A stretch of 64,000 nucleotides of DNA from Bin80 sp965261255 (GCA_965261255.1 CBDHCQ010000004.1:1798001-1862000), one strand, 5' to 3'. Counted from the first letter of the stretch, positions 26,899-35,836 are shown. The notes: a model not told the origin generated them from the sequence alone. Translations and numbers: made by a program.

Positions 26899-27319
26899 GT
26901 GTCCACTGTAACGAACGTCCCCACTATTGCGTTTGAGATTTTTTGGAGGACAATTGTGTAATACTGAACTCCCTGCTGCTGATGTAGTCGTTGGAATCAG
27001 TTCTGGAGGAATGGTACCCGCAGCAATTACTGCACATGAGTTGCGAGTACCGATGGAGCCCCTGTGGTTGAATTACGGGGATAAGAACAATAAGCCCCGG
27101 CACTCATAACTGCAATTGTATCAGCCATTCAATATCCTCTCCGAGGCAAACCAAATCCTATTCGTGCTTGATGTAATCGAACAGACCCTTGCTGAGGGCA
27201 AAACCCGTCACATTGGTTTTACGGGTCATATTGACCCTGCGGCGCACTGCCACCTCATTGAACAGACTGATCTATTCCAAGCTGTTCTATGCCCCGCGAA
27301 TGTAGCAGGAGTAAGCTAG
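26899..27319 (+). pseudogene. Decayed, fused copy of the phosphoribosyltransferase and aldo/keto reductase genes
   Basis: The sequence follows 28918-29185 and then jumps to 29820-29957. From GTG 26899 it reads like the intact phosphoribosyltransferase for about 14 codons, then hits a frameshift and stop (ATTGTGTAA); a second stop replaces the leucine of HSLPQL. At 27161-27172 the sequence switches in frame into the aldo/keto reductase (LDVIEQTLAEGKTRHIGFTG) and similarity ends at a TAG near 27316. About 635 bp of the ancestral pair are missing. The junction has short shared sequence (GATGTAAT/GATGATGT), pointing to deletion by microhomology. Confidence 0.82.
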
Positions 27320-27392
27320 AGGCACTACCGAACCCAATGTTGCTTCCACTATATTTAGGAAGAGACTCGTTGATTTGTAAATCAATCTAGTC

Positions 27393-28568
27393 ATGAGCAA
27401 GTCTTGCTTCCTTTATTCTGTTGTCTTCCTGACTCTAGCCGTTAGCCTCTCTGCGTGTGATGCAATTGAGGCTCCGCCCGATGACGATGATTTACTGATT
27501 GGTGTTGCCCTTTCTCAAACAGGTACGCTAGGTTTTGCCGGCCAGTCGATAACCAGCGGAATCCACTTAGCGATCCGGGAGCTTGAGACTCTGCCCGACA
27601 TAGATGTCGCCCTGGTCCTCGTGGATACAAGGAGCACAATTAGCGGCACGAAAGATGCCTTTCGAACGCTTGTCGGTATGGATGATCTGTCAGTGATTAT
27701 TGGCCCTGTGACCTCTGCTGCCACAGAAGCAGTCATCCCTGTGATTAATGAGAGTGATATAATTTCACTTGGACCGGCCTCAGCCAAGGCAGGTCTGTCA
27801 GCACAAAGTGACAACCTTTTTCGTTCCTCACTCACGGATGATCGTATCATCCCGGCCGGAATTCGTACTGCCAAGGCAAACCTTGGCTTCAAGAATGTTG
27901 CCACCTTTACTAATGCTGGTGATATTTTTTCAGTAGCCAGCAATGAGCTGATAATGAACGAACTGCAGACGTACGATGACGTAACCATTGCAACTCAAGT
28001 ATCTTACTCACGCCCACTGGGCACTCCCCTCAATGAAATCGATATCGCCGGTCAGTTGGACAATATTCTTTCAGCTACGCCTCCGGTAGATGCAATCTTT
28101 CTGTCTGGATTACCAGAAGATCACGTAACGATTCTGCCTGCTGCATATCGCAGGAATATTTCTGCACCGTTTATCGTCAATTTTCTCTCAATCGCGGCGG
28201 TTCAAACAATTAATGAGTTGGAACCTGGTGCTGCGGAAGGTTCCGTGACCTTCAGTATATGGCTAGCTAGTTCACCTAATTCCCTCAGTCGAGCCTTTGT
28301 AGAGAGCTATACACAAAGTTTCGGCGCGATTCCAGATGACGGGGCCGCAAGAGGATATGCGTCTACATCGGTCCTTATTGAAGCACTTCGTCAAGCCTCT
28401 GCTTACGATTTTGATTCAATAAAAGAATCTCTCTCTGGCATACAGAATTTCCCGACCATTTTTGGATCCTTCTCTTTCAACGATGATGGGGATGCAGTGT
28501 ACGATCCCGTGATCGCCGTAGTAAAGGATAACAATTTTTCAGCGTGGCCCATTGTGAACAAGCAATAA
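27393..28568 (+). CDS. Periplasmic ligand-binding lipoprotein (branched-chain amino acid ABC type, Peripla_BP_6)
   Basis: 391 aa. The lipobox LSAC (Cys22) marks a lipoprotein. The two-lobed type I periplasmic-binding fold follows: LLIGVALSQTGTLGFAGQSI at about 34-53, SVIIGPVTSAATEAVIPVI at about 100-118, and a second-lobe GDIFSVASNELI. No permease or ATPase gene is near, so it may serve a distant transporter or act as an extracytoplasmic sensor. It sits between the two copies of the duplicated SDR-PRT-AKR block. A short palindrome (GATTTGTAAATC) lies about 10 bp before the start. Confidence 0.85.
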   Translation: MSKSCFLYSVVFLTLAVSLSACDAIEAPPDDDDLLIGVALSQTGTLGFAGQSITSGIHLAIRELETLPDIDVALVLVDTRSTISGTKDAFRTLVGMDDLSVIIGPVTSAATEAVIPVINESDIISLGPASAKAGLSAQSDNLFRSSLTDDRIIPAGIRTAKANLGFKNVATFTNAGDIFSVASNELIMNELQTYDDVTIATQVSYSRPLGTPLNEIDIAGQLDNILSATPPVDAIFLSGLPEDHVTILPAAYRRNISAPFIVNFLSIAAVQTINELEPGAAEGSVTFSIWLASSPNSLSRAFVESYTQSFGAIPDDGAARGYASTSVLIEALRQASAYDFDSIKESLSGIQNFPTIFGSFSFNDDGDAVYDPVIAVVKDNNFSAWPIVNKQ

Positions 28569-28756
28569 AGGTAAATTTCCAGTCCACTCTCCTGCGCTTT
28601 TTGTAATCTTCGACGCGCAAATTAAAGACTCACATCGCTCGGTTTTACTTGAATTCAACTTTTTTCATTGAGATACTCATTGCCACCCTCTCTACTGTAC
28701 TTCTCATGTCATTGGGCTCGTACGACCCAATTAGCAATGACCAACCACAAGACACC

Positions 28757-28815
28757 GTCATTGGTCTCGAAGCGCTAATACCGCTGCTCGCTCCGGTTAC
28801 TATGACTCTAGCCAT
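28757..28815 (-). pseudogene. Fragment of a second SDR gene (5' end only)
   Basis: On the minus strand from 28815 it reads MARVIVTGASSGISASRP, matching the intact SDR start (MAKIIITGASSGIGAAIA) before similarity fades. The flanking sequence toward the phosphoribosyltransferase (28816-28917) also matches 26797-26898. It is the truncated SDR of the right-hand copy of the duplicated block. Confidence 0.75.
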
Positions 28816-28917
28816 GTGCTTTAAGCGTCTGATCTACTCTGGTCAAGTTGCATCCTGCCGTTCGGGATCCGGTGTGGCATTTCGGCGTAGATTTATTTCC
28901 CAGCATGTCCTATTGTC

Positions 28918-29352
28918 GTGTCCACTATAACGAACGTACCCGCTATTGAGTTTGAGATTGTTAGCGAAAAACTGCGCAACACTGTACTCCCTGATGCTGA
29001 TTTAGTCGTTGGAATCGGTTCTGGAGGGATTGTACCTGCAGCAATGACTGCACATGAGTTAGGAGTGCCAATGGTACCTCTGTGGTTGAACTACCGGGAC
29101 AAGAACAATAGGCCCCGGCATTCATTACCGCAATTGTACCAACCATTCAATGTCCCCTCCGAGACAAATCATATCCTGCTCGTAGATGATGTGGTTGTTT
29201 CTGGAAAAACACTAAAGGCTGCAATGAAGCTGCTCCCCCCAAACGCATGCGTAACTACACTTACGCTGAAAGGCTGCGCGGACATTGTACTCTTTCCCGA
29301 AATTGAGTCCTGTGTGCAGTGGCCCTGGAATCCACCCCAACATAAAAACTAA
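28918..29352 (+). CDS. Phosphoribosyltransferase-domain protein
   Basis: 144 aa type I PRTase fold. DLVVGIGSGGIVPAAMTAHE lies near 28-47, and ILLVDDVVVSGKTLKAA is the PRPP-binding loop with the paired acidic residues D90 and D91. A long hood domain is lacking, so the substrate (purine base or other) cannot be named. The start is a GTG with no clear ribosome-binding site. It ends 4 bp before the aldo/keto reductase start, so the two form an operon. A decayed copy with the same gene order lies at 26899. Confidence 0.82.
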   Translation: MSTITNVPAIEFEIVSEKLRNTVLPDADLVVGIGSGGIVPAAMTAHELGVPMVPLWLNYRDKNNRPRHSLPQLYQPFNVPSETNHILLVDDVVVSGKTLKAAMKLLPPNACVTTLTLKGCADIVLFPEIESCVQWPWNPPQHKN

Positions 29353-29356
29353 CATT

Positions 29357-30316
29357 ATGAATCGACGAGACTTTGTACAGTGGGTATTGACTGCTGGATC
29401 AGCTGCACTGATTCAGCGGCACACACCAAACGACAGCGACGAACTGCCCCGCCGCCCTTTCGGTCGTACGAATGAAGAGGTTACCATGCTTGGCCTCGGA
29501 GGCTGGCATATTGGACGGATGAGTGAACGGGATGCACAAGCTACCATAGAAGCCGCAATGGAGGGTGGTGTTCGTTTCTATGATTCAGCAGAGTCGTATC
29601 AGCGTGGACGAAGCGAACGTTATTTAGGCAGATTTCTGGTCCCGCAATGGCGGGATAAAATCTATCTGATGTCAAAAACAACTGCAACTACAGCCAAGGG
29701 GGCCCAGGAGCACCTTGAAGGTACACTGCGGAGATTCAACACTGAGCAAATGGATCTCTGGCAGATGCATGCCATAACCAGTCCACAAGACGTTGACCGG
29801 CGAATTCAGGCAGGTGTACTTGATGTAATGGAACAGGCCCTCGCAGAGGGCAAAACCCGTCACATCGGTTTTACAGGTCATACTGACCCTGCGGCGCACC
29901 GCCACCTCCTTGAACGGACTGATATATTCCATGCTGTTCAATGCCCCTGCAATGTAGCAGACGTAAGCTATAAGAGCTTCGTGCGAACGGTAATCCCGAA
30001 AGTCGTAGAGCGGAATATGGGTATGATTGCCATGAAAACACTTGCAAATGGGGGGTTTTTTGGTGGTTCTAATCATGGACAGCACGGTAATCGGCCACGT
30101 GTCGTACCAAACCATTTATCAATCCAGGAAGCCCTGCACTTTGTATGGTCCCTTCCGGTCAGCGTGATCGTTACCGGTCCGGACAATATTGAACAACTCC
30201 GCGAGAAAATTGCCCTGGCTCGGACATTTATCGGTATGTCAGAGTCCGACAGGAATGAACTCGTTGCTCGCATCGCAGACATGGCCGGGCGTGGAGTGGA
30301 ATTCTACAAGGCATAA
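29357..30316 (+). CDS. Tat-exported aldo/keto reductase
   Basis: 319 aa from ATG 29357. The N-terminus MNRRDFVQWVLTAGSAALIQ is a twin-arginine (Tat) leader, so the folded enzyme is probably exported to the periplasm with its cofactor. The aldo/keto reductase barrel follows with tetrad D76, Y81 (FYDSAESY), K107 (MSKT) and H138 (LWQMHAI). Bacteroidota have many such Tat-dependent members of unknown substrate. A longer frame from 29285 is possible, but the twin-arginine start directly after the upstream stop is preferred. Confidence 0.88.
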   Translation: MNRRDFVQWVLTAGSAALIQRHTPNDSDELPRRPFGRTNEEVTMLGLGGWHIGRMSERDAQATIEAAMEGGVRFYDSAESYQRGRSERYLGRFLVPQWRDKIYLMSKTTATTAKGAQEHLEGTLRRFNTEQMDLWQMHAITSPQDVDRRIQAGVLDVMEQALAEGKTRHIGFTGHTDPAAHRHLLERTDIFHAVQCPCNVADVSYKSFVRTVIPKVVERNMGMIAMKTLANGGFFGGSNHGQHGNRPRVVPNHLSIQEALHFVWSLPVSVIVTGPDNIEQLREKIALARTFIGMSESDRNELVARIADMAGRGVEFYKA

Positions 30317-30347
30317 TGCCGTCTATATTCCAACTGGATTGGATATA

Positions 30348-31466
30348 ATGAAACGGGTGTTAACCTTTATACTGGTGCTTGCCTCTGCTCAACTTGCAGA
30401 AGCTCAGATTGCAGCAACAATTACTGGTACCATAACCGACTCTACGGGAGCGCCGATTCCACAGGCAAATGTGTTCATTGCCTCATCAATGGCCGGGACA
30501 ACTACCGATGACAATGGTTTCTATAAGTTGCCCGGTATCCCGCTGGGCACACTGCGCCTCGTAGTATCCCGCACAGGGTACGAATCCGACCATGTCGATC
30601 TCTTTGTGCGTGAAGCGCGCATATACACACAGGATTTTCAGCTTCAGGAAAAAATTTACGAGCTCGGGGAAGTAACCGTATCGACCAATAGTCGAAGGTG
30701 GCAGCGGCAATTGGAACGATTCACTAACATATTTATCGGTGAGAGTCCGAATGCTCAGGAAACCACTATCATGAATCCCGAAGTGCTGGATTTTTCGGGG
30801 AGTGGTGGAGAATTCCGGGCACAGGCAAGTGAACCCTTAATTATAGAGAACAAAGCCCTTGGGTATAAGCTGACGTATTTTCTGGTTGAGTTCATTGCAG
30901 AACCAAATGGCTGGCGGTGGGATGGGGAACCACTTTTTGAACCACTGGAACCCTCCAGTCCAGAAGAGGCGGCACGATGGAGTGCCAAGCGTGACTCGGC
31001 CTTTTATGGGTCCTTCAGGCATTTCCTTCTCTCAGTCATTAATGATCAGGTAGAGGAACAGGGTTTCAAGATATACTCCCGCCCCGGCTCCAATCAGCGT
31101 GTACTGGATCTTCGCGGTGGAGTGTCCGGTAACCGGGAGAACCGTTTTCCTATTAGGGCCTCAGATATTATTCGAGCCGGACAATATGATGATGAGCGAA
31201 TACTGGATTTTGAGGGTTATATAGATGTGGTCTACACACATGAACTGGAAGATGCAGCCTACCTAAGATTGCAACGACGGGCAGGACGGGCGCGTTATCA
31301 GACTTCACCCATCCGGCTTGATCGCGGACCAACTGCGGTGGATCTTAAAGGGGACACTTTGGATCCTTATGGCGTCACTTTCTACGGCGGATATTTTGCT
31401 TATGAGCGTACCGGGGATCAGCTTCCAAGGGAATTTCGCCCATGGACTCAAGGCGAAAGTTTCTAG
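30348..31466 (+). CDS. Carboxypeptidase-regulatory-like domain envelope protein, paralogue A
   Basis: 372 aa from ATG 30348. A signal peptide (residues 1-20, ending AEAQ) precedes a carboxypeptidase-D regulatory-like domain at about 23-105 (ATITGTITDSTGAPIPQANV, TTTDDNGFYKLPGIPLGTLR). A conserved C-terminal region then carries RRWQRQLERFTNIFIGES, ASEPLIIENKALGYKLTYFL and GPTAVDLKGDTLDPYGVTFY. There is no receptor plug or barrel. The function is unknown. Tandem with a paralogue that overlaps its 3' end. Confidence 0.78.
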   Translation: MKRVLTFILVLASAQLAEAQIAATITGTITDSTGAPIPQANVFIASSMAGTTTDDNGFYKLPGIPLGTLRLVVSRTGYESDHVDLFVREARIYTQDFQLQEKIYELGEVTVSTNSRRWQRQLERFTNIFIGESPNAQETTIMNPEVLDFSGSGGEFRAQASEPLIIENKALGYKLTYFLVEFIAEPNGWRWDGEPLFEPLEPSSPEEAARWSAKRDSAFYGSFRHFLLSVINDQVEEQGFKIYSRPGSNQRVLDLRGGVSGNRENRFPIRASDIIRAGQYDDERILDFEGYIDVVYTHELEDAAYLRLQRRAGRARYQTSPIRLDRGPTAVDLKGDTLDPYGVTFYGGYFAYERTGDQLPREFRPWTQGESF

Positions 31467-32559
31467 GAGCTCGACTTATTTGGCGTTGCTTTTTCTGAGC
31501 AATAGCGCACTCTTCTGTGTGGCATCTGCGCAGGATCCTGTACTAACGGGCACCGTTGCTGACTCAGAATCCGACCGTGGACTGCCGAGGGCGCATGTAT
31601 TCATTGCATCTTCAATGATCGGAACGACTACTGACAGAGACGGCAAGTTCGTTCTCGAAGGTGTACCCCCTGGAGCGCATCGCCTAGTTGTTACAATGCT
31701 TGGATATGAGTCAGTCCATGTTGATACATTGTTACGGGCTGGAAAACAGTACGAATTTGATCTTCGCCTCAAGCCTACGACTATTGAACTTGAGGAGGTC
31801 GTTGTTGATGCACGACTGGCTCGCAGATGGCAAAGACGCCTGATTAAGTTCACACGTCTGTTTCTGGGAGAGACCGAAAACAGCAATCTAACCACCATCC
31901 TGAATCCCGAGGTCATCAGCTTTACAAGTCGACTTGGCAAACTATCTGCCACGGCCAGCGAGCCACTGATCATTGAGAACCGTGCACTGGGTTACCAGGT
32001 CCAGTACTACTTGATAGAGTTTCTTCACTACGGCAATACACTCAAATACGACGGCGAGCCGTCCTTTACGGAACTTGTTCCAACCGACAGCCTCGAAGCT
32101 GAGCGTTGGCGAATCAACCGGCAGGCAGCTTTTGCCGGATCGCAAAGACATTTTTTACTCTCTGTCCTCGCAGGTCAAGCGGAGGAAGAAGGATTTGAAG
32201 TTTATCGGAGATTCTCTCTTGAATCGAACCGCTCAAGGTTTGTCATGGACTCCAACCAATTGCTTGAACCTGGCCCCAGCCCACTCGAAAAAATACTTAC
32301 CTTCTTTGGTTTTCTGGAGATCGTGTACACCAAGGAATCAGAAGACAACAATTATAAGCAATGGGAGCGTCATCCCGAATGGAGTCGCCCTGGGCCTCAA
32401 CGTTCCTATATGGAACTGAACTCCGGCCCCACAGCAATTGACGAATCTGGAGAAGTAATTGACCCCTACGGTGTGAGGGTCTACGGTTATTATGCTTTTG
32501 AGCGCGTTGCCGATAAGGTACCAAAAGAGTATCGCCCTCCTGATTGGGGGCACAGATAG
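31402..32559 (+). CDS. Carboxypeptidase-regulatory-like domain envelope protein, paralogue B
   Basis: About 385 aa from ATG 31402, which overlaps paralogue A by 65 bp. The true start may instead be a TTG near 31480, since the signal peptide (YLALLFLSNSALFCVASAQ) begins about there. The domain order equals paralogue A: DPVLTGTVADSESDRGLPRA, TTTDRDGKFVLEGVPPGAHR, then RRWQRRLIKFTRLFLGET, ASEPLIIENRALGYQVQYYL and GPTAIDESGEVIDPYGVRVY. It arose by tandem duplication and is probably co-translated with A. Confidence 0.75.
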   Translation: MSVPGISFQGNFAHGLKAKVSRSSTYLALLFLSNSALFCVASAQDPVLTGTVADSESDRGLPRAHVFIASSMIGTTTDRDGKFVLEGVPPGAHRLVVTMLGYESVHVDTLLRAGKQYEFDLRLKPTTIELEEVVVDARLARRWQRRLIKFTRLFLGETENSNLTTILNPEVISFTSRLGKLSATASEPLIIENRALGYQVQYYLIEFLHYGNTLKYDGEPSFTELVPTDSLEAERWRINRQAAFAGSQRHFLLSVLAGQAEEEGFEVYRRFSLESNRSRFVMDSNQLLEPGPSPLEKILTFFGFLEIVYTKESEDNNYKQWERHPEWSRPGPQRSYMELNSGPTAIDESGEVIDPYGVRVYGYYAFERVADKVPKEYRPPDWGHR

Positions 32560-32944
32560 CTGGAGTTGCGCCTAGGCTGCAACCATCACATGGGGGCGAG
32601 CATACTCACGCGGGAGATAAACCACAATGTCATACATTCGCCAGAAGAAACCAACGATATTGTGTACGATCGCGTCGTTTACCAGCATGTTGACCGCTCC
32701 GCTTGCATCGATAGCGATCGCCTGACACTTGATCTCCAAGATGACCCCTGGAATCTCAATGAGCATATAGTGCTGGAGATAATGGGCAATTTAGCTACTG
32801 GTGGATAGGGAGTGTGAGGTAATACCTTTTGTACCCCTGTGTGTAAAATTCAGCATGCAATTACTATTTTTATGCACAACTTCGTTACTCAGAGTTTCCT
32901 GCTGCCGATTTACTGAATTAACTTCATGAAACAGTCTTGGAACT
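32560..32944. other. Intergenic region upstream of the Rieske oxygenase gene
   Basis: The first about 250 bp hold opposing frames of 80 (plus) and 64 (minus) codons with no recognised family and no ribosome-binding site. The last 130 bp are AT-rich and presumably carry the promoter of the oxygenase gene. No remnant of a neighbouring gene was identified. Confidence 0.3.
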
Positions 32945-33937
32945 ATGCCTGATCATCTCCCATCATTTCCCGAAGGCTGGTATTTCGTGGCCAGTCGCAA
33001 AGAAATACTCGAAAAGAAGTTGATTGAAAAGACTTGGATGGGCGAAAAGATTGTCGCCTGGTGCGATGGTGAAGGTCATATCTGCGTAGCGGATGCGTAT
33101 TGTCCACACCTGGGAGCTGACCTTGGGCCTGAGTCTGGGGGAATAGTTCGCGATGGTTGTCTTGTCTGCCCGTTTCACGGGTTTGAGTTTGATGTCGGCG
33201 GTAAATGTGTTTCCACGCCTTTTGCTCCTCCGCCGAAGACTGCACGACTCAAACTGTTTGAATCGAGGGAGATTAATGGAATTGTCTTTGCCTGGTGGGG
33301 AATTGACGGACGTCCTTCCCAATGGAGTCTTCCAGAGGATAAAGAGCTTGAGGGAAAGTGGAGTGAATTATCTTTTCGAACGCTTCGCTTTCCGGGGCAT
33401 CCTCAGGAAACCACCGAGAATTCGGTAGACCTAGCTCATTTGCGGTACGTGCACGGTTATGACAGTGTGTACCGAATTGAACCGCTCATTATAGATGGCA
33501 CATTCCTCAAGAGCAGCTTTCATTTTGTACGTGTTCAGAACATAGCCGGAATAGAGATCAAATTCGATGTCAATGCAAAGGCGCGTATCTATGGACTTGG
33601 ATACTCAAACGTAATGATCCATGAAAAGTCGATTGATATGCATATAAATTTCTACGTCCTCGCAACACCCATCGATGGAAATGAAATTGATATGGTACTG
33701 GCCAGTCAGGTAAAGCAGATCCGAAAGCCGAAACGAACCATTGCTGGTTTGGGCTTTCTGCCCCTGAATCTTCGCGCTGGCCTCATGAACAGGTTTATTC
33801 TGCTTATGCAGAAAAAGGATGTTCTGGACGATGTCCATATCTGGAAGGAAAAGCAATATGTTTCGCAGCCTAGACTGTGCAAATCAGATGGCGAAATTGG
33901 GAGATTCAGGCGTTACTGCAAACAATTCTACCCGTGA
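32945..33937 (+). CDS. Rieske non-heme iron oxygenase (steroid/cholesterol-desaturase-like)
   Basis: 330 aa. The Rieske [2Fe-2S] ligands are C53 and H55 (CPHLGADLG) and C75 and H78 (CPFHGFEF). The catalytic iron site is seen in ENSVDLAHLRYVHGY with N159, D162, H165 and H170. The arrangement and length resemble the KshA/DAF-36 group, which hydroxylates or desaturates sterols and other polycyclic substrates, rather than two-subunit aromatic dioxygenases. A reductase partner is not adjacent. The AcuI-type reductase downstream lies on the opposite strand. Substrate assignment is inference. Confidence 0.85.
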   Translation: MPDHLPSFPEGWYFVASRKEILEKKLIEKTWMGEKIVAWCDGEGHICVADAYCPHLGADLGPESGGIVRDGCLVCPFHGFEFDVGGKCVSTPFAPPPKTARLKLFESREINGIVFAWWGIDGRPSQWSLPEDKELEGKWSELSFRTLRFPGHPQETTENSVDLAHLRYVHGYDSVYRIEPLIIDGTFLKSSFHFVRVQNIAGIEIKFDVNAKARIYGLGYSNVMIHEKSIDMHINFYVLATPIDGNEIDMVLASQVKQIRKPKRTIAGLGFLPLNLRAGLMNRFILLMQKKDVLDDVHIWKEKQYVSQPRLCKSDGEIGRFRRYCKQFYP

Positions 33938-33975
33938 TTTCCAAGATATGCACGCCGCGGTTGGTCAGAATTATT

Positions 33976-34125
33976 TCACAAGATAGAGTTTCGAATCAAG
34001 GAGGCGGCCGAAAGCATATTCTCCATCCTTAACTGCCACTGATCCCTAACTGCATCACGATGAAGAATGGTTATATCAGAGTCCCGCCCCAAAGTAATAC
34101 CCTCAACGTGATAGGCCAGAAGCTG
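33976..34125 (-). pseudogene. Unidentified 50-codon open stretch, possible gene stub
   Basis: Immediately after the reductase stop the minus strand is open for 49 residues with protein-like composition (YHVEGITLGRDSDITILHRD, then RDQWQLRMENMLSAASLIRN) to a TGA at 33976. There is no start codon with a ribosome-binding site. It may be the surviving 3' end of a deleted gene. The family is not recognised. Confidence 0.25.
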
Positions 34126-34129
34126 TCAA

Positions 34130-35113
34130 CTACATCTCATGGGCTGTGCTGACTAAGAATCTTCCTGGTGCTTTCCCAGCAACTTTCGCATTACACACAC
34201 TCGCTACATCTTCTAACGAAACCGTTGCCATGAGCAGCTGGTCAGCTTCCTGCTCTGATATGAGTGTTTGCAATCGTTCCCATGCAATAATTCTATTCCG
34301 GACCGGCGCCGTATTTGAATCAATGCCTGCAAGTGTGATTCCCCGAAGAATGAACGGATATACTGTCGTATTCAACTCAGCACCAGCCGCGTTACCTGAA
34401 GCAGCAACACATCCATGAACCCGCACCTGGGCCAGCGCTGCCGACAAAGCCACTCCACCGGCGGCATCCACAACTCCATCATATTGAGCGTGCATTAACG
34501 GTCGGCTAGCATCTGAGTTGATCCGATTAATTGTACGCGCAGCCCCAAGCCCTTGAAGCTTGTGCCACAGGTTCGTACTGCCACATGACGCAATGACTGT
34601 ATATCCCAAGTTTGCAAGCAGTTTGACTGCAATCATTCCAACCCCACCAGACGCGCCTGTAACCAATATCTCGCCGGTAACAACTCCATGATCCTCCAAA
34701 GCCATGATACTCAGCATAGCCGTTAGACCAGCCGTGCCCAATATCATGCACGTACGCGTGCTCATGCCCTCTGGTATTCTCAGTAGGTACTTTGATGGAA
34801 CTGCTTGCATTTGGGTGTATCCACCACTGAAACGTTCCCCCAGCCCTCCACCAGTCAAAACTACCCGTTCACCTGGTGCGTATTCCTCCAAATCTGATTC
34901 CAGGACGGTGCCCGCCAAATCAATACCAGGTGTGAATGGGAATGATGCCCTCACAATCTTGGCCTTCCCGGTAATGGCTAGCGCATCCTTATAGTTGATG
35001 CTTGAGTATTCGACCGCAACAAGTACCGGCCCGTCACCATCTGGCCCAGATACACGCGCAATTGAACACTGCCCCGGCCCAGTCAAGATCAGCGATTTAT
35101 GAGTCTGCTTCAT
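34130..35113 (-). CDS. MDR-family quinone/acrylyl-CoA reductase (AcuI/YhdH-like)
   Basis: 327 aa zinc-free medium-chain dehydrogenase. SSINYKDALAITGKAKIVR, FPFTPGIDLAGTV, GGYTQMQAVP and LGTAGLTAMLSIMAL are characteristic of the YhdH/AcuI subgroup. The Rossmann motif is VTGASGGVGMIAV at about 150-162. AcuI reduces acryloyl-CoA to propionyl-CoA with NADPH, a step in DMSP and 3-hydroxypropionate metabolism and in acrylate detoxification. No DMSP lyase is seen nearby, so the role here is open. Confidence 0.9.
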   Translation of the reverse strand: MKQTHKSLILTGPGQCSIARVSGPDGDGPVLVAVEYSSINYKDALAITGKAKIVRASFPFTPGIDLAGTVLESDLEEYAPGERVVLTGGGLGERFSGGYTQMQAVPSKYLLRIPEGMSTRTCMILGTAGLTAMLSIMALEDHGVVTGEILVTGASGGVGMIAVKLLANLGYTVIASCGSTNLWHKLQGLGAARTINRINSDASRPLMHAQYDGVVDAAGGVALSAALAQVRVHGCVAASGNAAGAELNTTVYPFILRGITLAGIDSNTAPVRNRIIAWERLQTLISEQEADQLLMATVSLEDVASVCNAKVAGKAPGRFLVSTAHEM

Positions 35114-35164
35114 TCAGTTGCAACTTATTGGTAATGCTGAGTACTATCTAAACGGGAGAGGCGT

Positions 35165-35836
35165 GTGACCGCAATGCATCCAAGACCAAACGAGAATATA
35201 CGCTATCGTCTCCGGCTCATGGTTTCCCTCGCTGTGAGTCTGCTGCTGGTCACAATTTGCTTCAACCTCCCCATCACACCTAGCCAACATCCTAAGCCGT
35301 GGAATCCACAACTCGGGCAGCGTGGCGTGATCGCCGGGCTGCGGCAGTCCACATACTTACTCCCACCTATTACGGATACAGGTACAATCCCTGGCGGAAC
35401 CCCTGCCATTGATCCGGCGCCCGCAGCATTACCGGCCAAAATACCCACCGCTCAAACGGATTCCCAGTTGGAAAGCGCAGATACATGGAAAATAGAGACG
35501 CAAACCGTCCCCATACTTGAATATGCAGAAATAATGCCCGAAATCCCCGGCGGAATAGGAGCTTATTACATTTTGATTGAATATCCAGAGGAAGCCATAA
35601 GCCAAGGGCTTGAAGGAAGTTTGTCCCTCATCTTTACTGTCAACCAGGACGGTACGACAAGTAATATTCTGGTCGAGCGTTCGCTGCATGCCCTCCTTGA
35701 TTCCGCGGCCGTTCAGGCATTACGCAGGACGCGTTTCATTCCCGGTCGACATCAGGGAGAGACCGCTCGGGTTCGGATGCGTCTGCCCGTGCGTTTCCAA
35801 CTAATTGAGCCCGGCGATTCAACATATTCGGGATAA
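35165..35836 (+). CDS. TonB family energy transducer
   Basis: 223 aa, starting at GTG 35165 (ATG 35174 is an alternative). A single membrane anchor at about 16-36, a proline-rich periplasmic spacer at about 60-100 and a TonB C-terminal domain at about 130-215 (EEAISQGLEGSLSLIFTVNQ, LDSAAVQALRRTRFIPG) are present. TonB passes inner-membrane proton-motive force to outer-membrane receptors. ExbB and ExbD genes are not adjacent. It could energise the receptor at 17566. Confidence 0.86.
   Translation: MTAMHPRPNENIRYRLRLMVSLAVSLLLVTICFNLPITPSQHPKPWNPQLGQRGVIAGLRQSTYLLPPITDTGTIPGGTPAIDPAPAALPAKIPTAQTDSQLESADTWKIETQTVPILEYAEIMPEIPGGIGAYYILIEYPEEAISQGLEGSLSLIFTVNQDGTTSNILVERSLHALLDSAAVQALRRTRFIPGRHQGETARVRMRLPVRFQLIEPGDSTYSG

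Noticed and set aside
28649..28930. 93-codon plus-strand frame before the phosphoribosyltransferase gene
   Set aside because: It runs over the minus-strand SDR fragment and the duplicated spacer, so it is a chance frame.
31318..31401. Earlier start for the second regulatory-like paralogue
   Set aside because: It extends into the coding sequence of paralogue A and places hydrophobic residues before the real signal peptide.
32566..32808. 80-codon plus-strand and 64-codon minus-strand frames upstream of the Rieske gene
   Set aside because: No ribosome-binding site, no recognised family and the frames oppose each other; kept as intergenic.
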